The translations under genes and the position numbers were made by a program. Below the pieces are notes generated by a model. That model was not told the DNA's origin. It did not search any database and was given only the letters and a program-made list of their open reading frames with translations. A stretch of 64,000 nucleotides of DNA, taken from the NCBI GenBank assembly GCA_031310005.1, contig CM062380.1, positions 2,914,001-2,978,000 on the forward strand, given 5' to 3'. Source of the stretch: Dactylellina haptotyla (Eukaryota; Ascomycota; Orbiliomycetes; Orbiliales; Orbiliaceae). Below are positions 34,310-44,976 of this stretch, piece by piece. The stretch's first letter is position 1. Every line of letters starts with the position of its first letter.

Positions 34310-34897
34310 TTAATTATTCCATTTCTTAGCGCTACCATCTTTGTAAAGATGGAATGTGCTGGAGTAACTAGGCTTTCTACTCTTGACATTATCCCAGACT
34401 CTGAAGGTCGCATGCACCTTCGCATCTTGGCCTGGCTTGTTGTTGGAGTGCCAACCAGCCGTGCACCAAAGCTAATCGAATTAACAAGTTAGTTCGCACT
34501 AATTGATTAAGGAATATGGATTACATCTCGCGCTTACCTCTGAATTGCGTCCGAGAGTATTGTCTCGCGCTGCCTGTAGTGCGGTATCCAGGCCTTGGCT
34601 GCGGCCACCGATACCACTTAGGACTCCGGCTCGGTCACCAGCTGGGACTTCCTGTCGAAACCAGACACCGTTACTTTTAACTCCTGGTGTTGCGCCTGGG
34701 TATTGATTGTCCCCGTTGCCATTTCTGCGATCAAGCTCGTGGGCTTCGTCGTATTTCACGCTGTCGAATGACTGGATTGCCTCTGCGACTGGTGCAGAAT
34801 CCGTTAGGGATGCGACTTCACGCTTGTTGATAGTAACCGGACTTGCGAGAACAGAGGTAATAACCGCGAGGGGGACGAATAGTGTGCTGAACTTCAT
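34310..34897 (-). CDS. Small secreted protein of unknown function, 173 residues
   Basis: Exons 34897-34538 and 34471-34310, phase 0, with GTAAGC donor and GATTAG acceptor. Residues 1-19 are a signal peptide (MKFSTLFVPLAVITSVLASP). Lys-Arg at 25-26 and Arg-Arg at 57-58 suggest a propeptide removed by a Kex2-like protease, leaving a mature part of about 115 residues that begins in a Gly/Asn-rich stretch. This part has GVWFRQEVPAGDR, GRSQGLDTALQAARDNTLG and, in exon 2, LWCTAGWHSN and a basic C-terminus. Only one cysteine is present, unlike most cysteine-rich effectors. I do not recognise the family. Confidence 0.75.
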
Positions 34898-36062
34898 ATT
34901 GTTAAATTTGAAAGAAAGTCAATATTATGTATATTTTGAGGGTTTGGTTTTATATTCCGAGAATATCGATGAACGAATGTGCTAGATGTTTAAGATTTAA
35001 TTTGCTGATGTGATATAGAGATAGATGAGAAGCGGCAAAGAACACTTTATATAAGAAAATATTGTGAGCCCTATCGACCGATATATATCTCTACATTACC
35101 TTTTGAAACCATCTAGTGTTAGCTAGCTTAATTATCAGCATAAAGTTGAGCAGCTGAGATTCCCTGGAAATTCTAGAATTGAAGCACTTTGTTACAGAAC
35201 TCAGGTTGAGTATATTAAGTTACATATTACGCTAGTTGCGGTATGGCACTGTCTTATTGACAGTGCGTCCCTTATCCCTGTATCTGAGAATGGAATAAAG
35301 GTTGTTAGTTATCCGGCTACTGGAGCTCTACGCCACAGCGTAAAACCGTCGGCTGGGGCTGGTTACAGAACCGACTTAACAACTGTGCTCAGTTTTTAAC
35401 GGCCTAGTGCAAATCAGAAGGTCTGCCAATCAACAAGGTATCGATTGACATATTTGCGCTAGGTGTCAAGATTTCACGCTTCTTCTTCGTAGATTTATTT
35501 TAGACAATTTTTTGGGGGATTTTAGCCCGCAATGCAAGGTTCTGAGCAATATACCAGTTGTTCCTTGCTGGAACAAGGGGATTTGCCTGTTACAGTAGTT
35601 TTACATGGACTTAGCTGGTTTTGAATACGCCTCCTGACCAAGTTTGGAAATTCTGCTAACTAATAGTGGAACACCAACAGACAACACCTTGCTCAGGTGT
35701 TGCCAATTGATCAATGATGGTTTCAGGAACAGTCTCTGTAGATCTAACTAGATGGAATGAAGGTTAAGATTACGCTATCAAAGTAGCTGTTAATATTATT
35801 TTCGAATCTCGAGTAAATATAAATATAAATACATTACAGCAAAATAGGTCTTTCGAGTCCGATTGATTCAAATTTGCAAAGGGAACTTCTAACAGGAGTA
35901 CATGGGCTGCCGGCTGCCTAACTCAGAGATACAATTCTCTCGAGTGCAAGCCGGGAGCAAAGCTTAAAATAAAAAAAAACCTAAAACCGTTCAAATTTCG
36001 TGATAGATTATGGGAAGCAAAAAGGCGTAATAGGAAATAGGTGAATAAAGAGATCTGGAGAC
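34898..36062. other. Intergenic
   Basis: No gene supported. Short inverted repeats occur, for example GCACTGTC...GACAGTGC near 35248-35268 and ACACCT...AGGTGT near 35684-35700; both are too short to interpret. Confidence 0.5.
35046..35053 (-). promoter_or_regulatory. TATA box of small secreted protein gene
   Basis: TATATAAA on the minus strand, about 150 nt upstream of the start codon at 34897. Confidence 0.5.
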
Positions 36063-38506
36063 CTAGCGTGATTTGCCAGTCGGTAGTTCTGGATCGTCTT
36101 CTTGACCTGGAGGATGATGGGCGTCGACTGGGAGCTATTCAATATATAAAAAGTAACATTAGACTGTGGATCGGTGCGAAGAGAAATCACTGAACTCAAG
36201 TTAGTATACGTACCCATTTCGCTTTGACTCCTTCCCACTCCAAATTTCCTTTCAAATTTATTTCCGCATCTCGCTGTCTGAACAACTCCTTCTGGAAAAA
36301 GAAGGGTATGAAGAAAGCAATAATGAACCAGTAGATAGTCCCAACCCCAAAGAGGGAGAGACAAACGGTTGGGAAAATGTACCACTGGAGAGCGCTGCTT
36401 TGGGATATCTTGGAATCACCAGAGTCCCCATGTTGAATGAAGGGTGCGATGATTAAGAAGGTTGTGGAAACGAAGTAAATAAGTGGAAATATAGGTCGAA
36501 GGGGTTTCCACACGTTGAACTCATTCTTCGCGAGTTTCTTCCACTTGAAATTCTTATTGGATAGTGGTTTGATATATCTGAGGTAGAGGAGACCTCCACC
36601 CAAGATGGCCCCGAAGCATGCTTGGATCATGTAGGTGTACATGCGAGTGAAGAGTTGGTATGCCTGAAGATACCAGTCAGTATCGATAATATGGGCAAAA
36701 GAACCTCACTTAGTGGTGGTGGTGTCTTACAATACGCTCGGGAGGAGCTAAAATCAAGATAAGAGATGTTCCCCAGTGAAGAAGAAGTGCAGGTGTCGGA
36801 GTTTTGTCCTTGCGAGTAGCCTTTGAGGCCGGGTTCTTATCTTTTAATGAAGTAAACATATCGGTGAAGAGACGGTATCCGGAATCCCAGTCTTTCTGCC
36901 AAAATTCGTACCAAGGGAGAATACCCTCCTTAGCAATTTCTTGTTTAACTATGCGTTCGATTGCAAGTTAGCACGAGCATTCCATAGATCAGCTGTAACA
37001 CCAAACCTGGAGAAAAAACAAACCTCTTGATGCAACAAAAGTCACTGTCATGAGATTACCAAAACTTGAGAGGGCAACAAGAGCGGATACCCCCTGTTTG
37101 ACACTGCTGTTATTATTGAACAACTATATATTAAGAATCATCAGGTTAGATGGCTTGCAAATTTATAAGTTTCAAAAATGGTGTGGTTCTCCTTACTGTT
37201 CCGAAAAATAATAAAATCGGTTTCGGGACTGTTCCGTTTTGATCCGGGAACATCATCTCTACGGGTATGACGAGATACTGTAACTAGAGTTAGTCTACTT
37301 GGAATTATAAGTTTTAATGAATATTCTAGGCATCACCTACGTATGAAGCAATGGTAAGGATATACGTCGCAGCTGTGAATACTAAAGCCGTAATAGTTGC
37401 CCGGGGAAACACCACTTTCGGGTTTTTGATTTCGCTTAGAACGTCTAAAGCTATGTTAGAAAAAAGAGCTCTAGGTATAAGGCCGGTATTTTCTACTCAC
37501 AATTCGCGTTTTCGTAACCACCGAAAGCGAACAAAACACTTAATATGGCAATAGTCCATCCGTATAACCCTGTTGACCTTCCGTGGAAGGCTTCGCTCGG
37601 TTCAAAGGATTCCCAGGCTGGCGAGTCTTCCTTGAGCACAGACTCAAAATGACCAGCCCGAGCAACATAACCTAGCACAATTATTGTCCAAAGAATAAAT
37701 ATCTTTATAATAGCTAGAATGTTCAAGAGGAATATTCCTCCTTTCCGCCAAATGGAGTGGGCGAAGCAGGCGAAGGATATCACAGCAATGGCGACTGCCT
37801 TGGTACCCCACGGCGTGGATGCACTTGGGTCTTGAACCCCGACCATCCGAAGAAAATAGTCGGCAAATACAAGGGCATTTCCGGCTGTATTCCCGAGGAA
37901 TACAAATGTAACGGCGTAAATGCATTGTGGCAGAAGCTTCTGTCTTCGAAAGAGGAACTCGAACTGAAGATAACTATTAGTAAATGCAGAACTCCAACGT
38001 AATTAAAACTCGAGGAAGCAAAACTCACGTAATTCTTTTCGCCGCCCGATCGTGGAATTGGTTTGTAGCGGTTATTACTTCGTGGATCAGGGTACCGTGG
38101 GATCGTGAGACCAAATTCAATGTGTACCATTAAACCTGAGAACGCGATGATAGCGCCGAGTGCCCAAAGAAACAAAGATGCGCCTAGAGAGCCGCATCCA
38201 GCCAGAATGGTAGATGGCTGTTCGAATATTCCGGTACCTAACTCTATTAGCTACATATCCTTAAAAAGGTAAACTTGCGCTTGTACGAGAAAAGCATCTC
38301 TTACCAATCATACGATTAACAATGATGCAAAAAACACTAATATAGCCGAGTTTATCTTCATCAATGTAGTTAAAATGCGTGAACTCTAAATTTGCCCTTG
38401 TTGCTCGAACGCGTTCTTCTTCGGGTATCTGTTCCCCATAAATATCAACTGGAGCTTGGTTGAATCGACCCATACCGGGTTCCTGATATCCGTTTTGAAA
38501 TTCCAT
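36063..38506 (-). CDS. APC/LAT-family amino-acid permease (methionine-permease-like)
   Basis: Nine exons: 38506-38305, 38237-38029, 37963-37501, 37450-37341, 37277-37197, 37123-37024, 36948-36731, 36663-36214 and 36134-36063, giving 634 residues. The cytosolic N-terminus precedes a first membrane helix split by intron 1 at the conserved NRMIGTGIFEQPS motif. About twelve hydrophobic segments follow, including LFLWALGAIIAFSGLMVHIE, AVAIAVISFACFAHSI and ILSVLFAFGGYENAN, the last a typical helix-6 region of LAT transporters. ENAN-S-L-D-V-L-SEIKNP is the conserved loop. The closest known group is the fungal Mup1/Mup3 branch, which takes up methionine and related amino acids at the plasma membrane; the substrate here is inferred. 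A tandem acceptor (CTAG TTACAG) before exon 5 could add two residues. Confidence 0.87.
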
Positions 38507-39599
38507 GGTTGGATATATAGGTTATAAAATTTGCTAACAAAATCTCATGGAGGAAGAAAGAATGCAAAAACCAGGCTACTACCCGAGAGGTGACTCCTGA
38601 GAGCATTTAAATTGGGATTGCATGCTTCCTGTCGCTTGGGATGGGTTTAATATATAAACGCAAATTAATGGGTCGAGTGCGGACAGAAGTGAGAATGATG
38701 CGCCATGAATTGCTGGTAAGAACGGAAGTAACCCGGCTGCCGTGTTTTGAGGCTCCAAAGCTAAGATCTCTTGCTCATTTCATAGCCGCAACTAGAATCC
38801 TGCACCTCAACGATAGCGCTATCGTTCACCGGTGCTGTGTGGCAAACTTTGCCTCCATGGCGTTTCCACATGTATATGCATGCAGATAACAAATGTGACA
38901 AGAAAAAACAAGAGCCATCTCGGTAATAGTTCTGGAGCCAGTTATTGAAACATATTTCGTCAGCTCAGGATCTGTTTCTGCAGGTGGAGGAAGCCCATCC
39001 AACACATTTTGCGCTGTGGCTTTTTTTGCTTTCCCTGATTTGTCCAAATTGGGGTGTGTAACAAAGATGAGTGGACGCGGCTGGCAATATACATACGTGC
39101 ACATACAGCCCAAATATTCAAGCCGTGCTCCGTTTTGGGAGAGAGACCAAGGAATTGGACCCCGCCCCCTTTTTGAGAAATATCCTCCGAGGAACAAGTC
39201 TTCGAAATTCCGGGCCTGAGTCAGCTGTTCAAACCTGATTAGCTTTCCGTTAACGTGGCCGAAATTGGACGGTCGTCGACGCGACGGCTGAGTCGCTTTG
39301 TTTCTCGCGAAGGTAGAGCATGGTGGCGACTTCAGTGATATGCAGATATTCTAGCGCATGTTAAATTCAGATGCAGGATCCGGGCCATTTTTATCACGAA
39401 GCGAGTGTTGTCATAGCCCGGCACTGCCTGAAGAACATTACTTGAATATATCATTCTTGCACTCCCTCATATGTACCTTTTTTCTCCAGCTTGTAGCTTG
39501 TCACCAACACGAGGATCAAACAGACACCCCATGTTACAATCTTAGGCTCCTATGAGGTCTCGACTAGTAATTATCATACAACAGAAGTAGGAAATCGAT
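38507..39599. other. Intergenic, promoter of permease
   Basis: No gene supported. A perfect 18-bp palindrome lies at 38809-38826, about 300 nt upstream of the permease ATG. A minus-strand frame at 38826-39197 has some coding-like composition but no partner exon. Confidence 0.5.
38809..38826. repeat. 18-bp perfect palindrome
   Basis: AACGATAGCGCTATCGTT reads the same on both strands. It lies in the upstream region of the amino-acid permease and could be a dimeric transcription-factor site or chance. Confidence 0.5.
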
Positions 39600-42500
39600 A
39601 TGGAAACCAAAGTAGCAACCCACGTCTTAAAACTAGCCTATAACCTTTTGGAGGGTATCGCCAGTTTTGGAAGGCTTCCAAACCCAATCCAGGGTTTTAT
39701 TTGGAAAGTGGAACAGCTTTACGACACACTTAAAGTTCTTCAGGCAAGTATAGAGTATCGGCAATCGAAGCGCTCGTCATATTCCGGACAACGACCGGGA
39801 GATCCAGGAGAACGACTACTCGAAATCTTGTATCGAGGGATATACGAGACCCACGAAGAGACTGAGGCTTTTTTCAGTGAAAAGGGAATCCGAAATAAAG
39901 ATGGCCACCGATCAACCTGGAATGCAGATGTTCTCATGAATCGGTGGAGTATCTTCCAACAGGAAGATATCAGACATCGCCTATTAGAGCTGGAGAAGCA
40001 GTATCATTTTCATGCTGTAAACACCTCAATAGTATCTCGGGCTATATATGCGTAAGTCGCAACTGAATTCCGAGTTCTTGGGTTATTTTATTGCTTTAGT
40101 GAATACTAATGAAGGCCTTGAAATTTCACAGACAAACGACAAGGGAGTTTCCTGCCAGTATCCCAGCATGGTCCGATCGTTCAGTTCCAGCGGTGAGCGA
40201 GAGATTACAAGACATAAGGCTGTTGACGCGGTCACGAACTGCTCGCCGTCCGACTGCACGAGTGTATGAAAATAGCGCCGCGGGGCCATCAATAACGACA
40301 GGCAGAAACACGTCTACATACACCGAAACTAGTATTTTCGAGGGACCGGCTATATCGGAAGGTCAGTTGCGCTCGGAAGCCAATAGTAGCTATACAGAAG
40401 CTCAGGAATGGCTTTTTAACAAATTCGAAATTGAGTTGCGGTCATACCCTTCGGCTATCGAGAATTTCGAGCTTCTGAATTTACTCAATAAAGTCGTTTT
40501 CTGGCTAAGCCATGTAAGTTTTTTTGGGTCTTTTTTTAGGGGAAAGATATATCTTAGGGCTGATAAATTTATACGTCACTTAGTGCAATCCGAACTGGCC
40601 AGTGGAAATAATGGCATATACGATCAACTACATACAACTAATGAAGGCGGCTTGGTTACTGGAAAAGATAATGCAAAATTTTCCATCGGCGTACGTTCGT
40701 AGCCAGTTTGAAGAAAGTTATCTCATCGAAATACAAAACGTACGGTACTTTTATCTTTAATATTACACGAATATCAATATCAGCTAGGCTAACTGAGGGT
40801 CATGACGACTCCAACTTTCATATATACAGAGAATTGTCGCCTATCACCCCACAACTCGAGATCCTCCAGAACTATGGTGTTTACAAAGACAACAAGGCGA
40901 TACTCTGTTACTTCGGCTTACACAACTAGAGGATGTGGTTGAACAAGCACATCCGAGTCACGTTGGTGCGATGGGGGACACATACGTAACGCAGGCCACT
41001 CGGTCCCAGCCGGTTACAGCGCCACCAGCCCCTGGCTTTCCTGCTTTCCAAAAGTAATTACAAAACTCTGATTCTTATAGTCTATCGATTTAACGTTAAT
41101 CTGTTTTCACATTTATAGAACTGTTAAATTCCCACCAAACAATGAAAAAGAGCGTTTGCTGAGAATATTTCGCTGTGGGGCTGACTTCTCACGAGGACCT
41201 ATGGCGTCAGAGCCCAGCAGCGATGCCATAATTATCGAAGAGCAAATATCACAAATTCAAAGAGATAGCTCAACCTCGCATCCAGTTATAAGTACAGGAT
41301 ACCATAAATCGGGTTTAATCGTTGGTCACCATCAAATTTCTAACGCAGTTAATATTTGTGGGAACAGGTAGATGGGAATACAACAAACAAGCGACGGTCT
41401 TTTCACCAATTTTTTATTCATTGACCAATAACGCTGGCAATGGATCCGGGGGCACCGTGGAAAATGATGAGACACTCTCAATACGACATTGGGGAGACTC
41501 AAGACCGGGCAACGCTCAAATGAGGCAGTTTATCTTTTGGGAAAAAACAGGTAAGATATCACGCGTATCTGTGGATGAGGCCCAACAGCTAGTTAACGTC
41601 TATGACTAGATGCCGTAGATTTCCAACATGCTCTATCAGGTTATCGCATCAGAAAAGTCATGTAAGTTCTAAGTTTAAATTCGATCTTTACTAAAAAGAC
41701 CGTATTGACAAGGGGAATTGCTTTAGGACCGCTGATTCAACGAAAATATACCGTCGAGCTGCGTTCGGGCGCAAGTCATCTAGAGACATTCGGAATCCCG
41801 TAGCTCAAATTTGGGTCCGGGAACAGCTACAGATGATAGAGCAAAATTCAAGCGGCTTTCTGCAGCCGCCCGTGTCTCCACATCACCCTCCCGCCCCCGA
41901 TCGAAGGAGCGGCCCGCTTCGCTCTGGCCTCATGCCAGATTTCCCAGCAACACAAGAGCCTACGTTGTCGGGAACATCTGGTTCCGGAGGGTCTTCGGCA
42001 TCATACATCTCCAACATTTCCAGAACAATAACATGTCTTCGAAATCCGGAGTGTTCAAAGCTCTTAATATACGGGTCCTCACAAGAAGGGAAAAAGCAGC
42101 TCATTGCCATTTCAAGTGAGATAGTCCATCCTCTCAGCTAATCTGATTTATCTTCCCAAATTTTCATCTTACTAACAATTTTTGTAAATACCTATAGTTA
42201 ATGAGATGATCGATATTGGAAGCGATATGTGCTGCACTTCGGGTAAGCTGTCTAACCGTGCTAACGGAGTTGCATGCTGCCCGAACGTTTTTGTTACCGC
42301 GACGAACAAAACGGCAGAGGTGATGGAATTTTCTGAAGATTCACATAATGTGCTTAGTGGAGGTTACGGTGCCAGCGCCACGGAAGGGGGAAGAATAGCA
42401 GTACCAATGGAAGTACTCTCATGGCCATCCGCTAGCAAGCCTGTCAAATTTGACAGCGTTCTTGTCAGATGCAGAAATAACCAAGGTACCAGAAACTCCT

Positions 42501-42683
42501 CGTTACGACTCCGATTGCAGGCTGTTATAAATTTGAACTTGCTAATTTTGTATAAACTTGATTATAGATAAGCTTAGCTTTATCAATAGCTTCGATTACT
42601 ATCGTGGGAAATACATCCTAGATCAGAAAGAGTTCGAACGCGAAAATGTAGAACGACGCGCGCGTCATGGACACGGCGGCTAA
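39600..42683 (+). CDS. Ten-exon gene for an 804-residue protein of unknown function
   Basis: Exons 39600-40051, 40132-40513, 40584-40739, 40830-41053, 41119-41291, 41368-41550, 41610-41661, 41727-42115, 42198-42485 and 42568-42683. Every junction has GT..AG ends and keeps frame across all three phases, which is strong evidence although no single exon is long. Residues 1-150 are helical (METKVATHVLKLAYNLLEGI, IWKVEQLYDTLKVLQASI, RHRLLELEKQYHFHAV) and recall the helical N-terminal domains found on fungal STAND/NLR-type proteins; that is a weak resemblance. No NB-ARC, NACHT or repeat domain follows. The middle is charged and mixed; a Ser/Pro-rich stretch lies near exon 8, followed by CLRNPECSKLLIYGSSQEGK. 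The C-terminus (FINSFDYYRGKYILDQKEF) is Arg/Glu-rich and looks conserved. No signal peptide or membrane helix. The least certain junctions are those flanking exons 3 and 4. Confidence 0.72.
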
Positions 42684-43329
42684 ACAGAAATATGCTGATG
42701 CGACGAAGAAGTAGAAATAAAATGACACAAGCCACTCAATTATGCAATCTATGGGTCGAGTTGTGAGTAGGAGTTATTCTGGTTTTTAATATTCGGGTTG
42801 TATGATAGAATTGGCGAAGCAGAGTTCAAATCTGGTGTGTGTGAGTGTGTGTATATATAATAGTAATTATTTAAATTTTGAACCTCCCGAGATATCGATA
42901 GCTATAGATACGAGATCGACCATAAATAATCCTTGGTACTTTTTGATAGTTTCTCAATGTCTTAGAGTTCAACTTTCCTACCTACCCCTACCTATACTTC
43001 AACCAGAGATTTCAGGTTATGAAGTTTGCTGGATGAGCTATCAATATCACATATTGACTTGGCATCCGAAATTGGCAGGGACTCAAAAAGGAAACCTTGC
43101 AGAATGTAACACCAACACATTTATGAACCCTAGTTAGTCCAACGTCTCGAGGCATGGTCTTAGGTTAGCGCTTCAGTTATCCTTTAAGGTTGGTATGGGA
43201 GACGTTTCGGGGGGCTAAAGCGTATGTAATCATTCCTATACAAGATATATACATGATATCAAGAGCGTATCTGAGTTATTTTGTACAAAAGTTTCCACAT
43301 CCCGTCGGGATTCAGAATTTAAGTTATAT
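42684..43329. other. Intergenic between convergent genes
   Basis: 3' regions with a TG/TA microsatellite near 42836-42860. A GTTCAAATC near 42824 resembles a tRNA B box, but no cloverleaf can be drawn. Confidence 0.5.
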
Positions 43330-44394
43330 TTAGCAGATATTTCTACTACCATTTCCAGAGAGTGTCCAATTCGTGTTCTCACCACAAGGACTCTCCCTGA
43401 CTGGACAGTTATTTACCGTCAAGGTGATCCAAATATCTTTGTTATTCGGGAATTCGGTACGCGCAGCAAGACGAACTTCTCCACCTCCGTTGACAGTGCC
43501 GCTGCGAATCGAGACATTGTAACAGTTCTCGATAAGAATGGAGTTATTGCCATTACTAGCGAGGTCAACCGTCTTAATGACAACACCTCCCGACTGAGAG
43601 ACACAGAAGACTCCACGGCCACCACCACGAGACACGACTTTGTCGATATAGACATTAGTGCCATAACTACCGCTAGATAATTGGCCGTTATTGTTGGCCA
43701 TGCGAAAGGTAGCATATCCAGTACCAGTGCCGACATTGTTACCATCAACAAGTCCGACCCACGCGTTGGTAGTCTTCTGAAGGAGTAAGCCAGATTCGCC
43801 TACATTTCTGGCGATGACTTGGTTGATATTCAAGACGTCAATGTTCCATGTCTCAACGGCGTGGCTACCAGCACCAGAGACATTGATGACGTCCATTTTG
43901 ACGTTGTAGTTTGCAGCTTGGTCGCGGTCAAAGCGGATACCCAGACCGCCACTGAGATTCATGGTAATCTTGCCCAATACCAAGTTTCGTGTACCGTAGA
44001 ATCGGAGACCAAAATAGGGGTTGCCGGTCATCGTGAGATACGGAATTTGTACACCGTCCGTGTTCAGGGACTCGATAGCGCCACGTCCACCTCGGTTTCC
44101 TACATTGATAGTTCCGCAACCTTCAAAGATCTTACCACTACTAATACTGATAGTATTTGCTCCGATAGATCCAGACGCAATGACAGACACACGTTGTCCA
44201 CTGCTAATTGAGTCGAGCGCAGCCTGGATAGCGGCGCGATAGTCTGAGCCCGAGTATACTGTGCTTGAGCCCTTAGTGGCTACAAAGGAGCTACCAGAAC
44301 CGGTAACCTTCGCGTGCGGTGTACCGGACCCGCATTGGGCGTGGGAGAATGAGGCAAGTGCCAGCACTGCGGCGAGAGAGAAAAGTTGGACCAT
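43330..44394 (-). CDS. Secreted right-handed beta-helix (pectin-lyase-fold) protein
   Basis: Single exon, 354 residues. Residues 1-19 are a signal peptide (MVQLFSLAAVLALASFSHA). The rest shows the short repeating strands of a parallel beta-helix: YRAAIQAALDSISSGQRVSV, FEGCGTINVGNRGG, GLRFYGTRNLVLGKITMNLS, VNVSGAGSHAVETWNI-like turns, NVGESGLLLQKT and IENCYNVSIRSGTVNGGG. Polysaccharide lyases and GH28/GH55-type hydrolases share this fold. I see no clear GH28 catalytic set (NTD, DD, GHG, RIK) and no pectate-lyase Arg/Asp pattern, so the activity is unknown; HAVETWNIDV is the nearest to a candidate site. The C-terminus has paired cysteines (NCPVRESPCGE, NIC). It probably acts on cell-wall polysaccharide outside the cell, by inference from fold and secretion. 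Confidence 0.8.
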   Translation of the reverse strand: MVQLFSLAAVLALASFSHAQCGSGTPHAKVTGSGSSFVATKGSSTVYSGSDYRAAIQAALDSISSGQRVSVIASGSIGANTISISSGKIFEGCGTINVGNRGGRGAIESLNTDGVQIPYLTMTGNPYFGLRFYGTRNLVLGKITMNLSGGLGIRFDRDQAANYNVKMDVINVSGAGSHAVETWNIDVLNINQVIARNVGESGLLLQKTTNAWVGLVDGNNVGTGTGYATFRMANNNGQLSSGSYGTNVYIDKVVSRGGGRGVFCVSQSGGVVIKTVDLASNGNNSILIENCYNVSIRSGTVNGGGEVRLAARTEFPNNKDIWITLTVNNCPVRESPCGENTNWTLSGNGSRNIC

Positions 44395-44488
44395 TTTGAT
44401 GATTTATGGTATGATGTGAGCTCAAAAATCGAATTTAATGTTTCAGCTACCACTATTGACAGTCCGTCGAGACTGAAAATGTTCCCGC

Positions 44489-44496
44489 CTTTTATA
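44489..44496 (-). promoter_or_regulatory. TATA box of beta-helix protein gene
   Basis: TATAAAAG on the minus strand, 95 nt upstream of the start codon at 44394. Confidence 0.55.
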
Positions 44497-44954
44497 GTCA
44501 ACATTGAATCGACAATTGATATTATTGAAGTCCTCGGTTTAGACTTCTATTTTTTCCGTCCGAGGATATAATCGCGAGGCAAAAAAACTCCGCGCGATAT
44601 TAATATTTGGCAATATGGAAGCCGATTCTCTTGAAGTTCTTAGCTTTCTAGATTTCTTATGACAGACTCTGGGGCTCGAAGCCGACCTCGTCTCGATCAA
44701 AGGTATCTCGGAAGCATAGCCCCACGGGGAGAGGCCCGCTCTGTCCGATACGCGGGGATCTCCTAATACTATACATTAACATCTAACCCTTGGCCGTCCT
44801 CGGGAACCTTGGCTCGCGAGAGAATAACCGAAAAATGGGTTTAAAGTTCTGAGTTTATTGCGGGGGTTTCTTTCCCCGATACTTGGCGAGCTGCCTCACA
44901 GCCAAGGCGGAGCGCTTCCCGAACAACGCTTCCCGGCCAAGGCGCTTCCCGAAC

Positions 44955-44976
44955 ATCAACCTCGATCGAGGTTGAT
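44955..44976. repeat. 22-bp perfect palindrome
   Basis: A perfect inverted repeat with 11-bp arms and no spacer; each arm reads ATCAACCTCGA towards the centre. It follows two or three copies of a GCTTCCCG(A/G) unit. Function unknown. Confidence 0.6.

Noticed and set aside
38826-39197. 123-codon minus-strand frame near the permease promoter
   Set aside because: One part (GKAKKATAQNVLDGLPPP) looks coding-like, but there is no partner exon, domain or second splice site.
42820-42835. tRNA-like B-box sequence
   Set aside because: No matching A box and no acceptor stem can be drawn around it. No other tRNA was found in the window.
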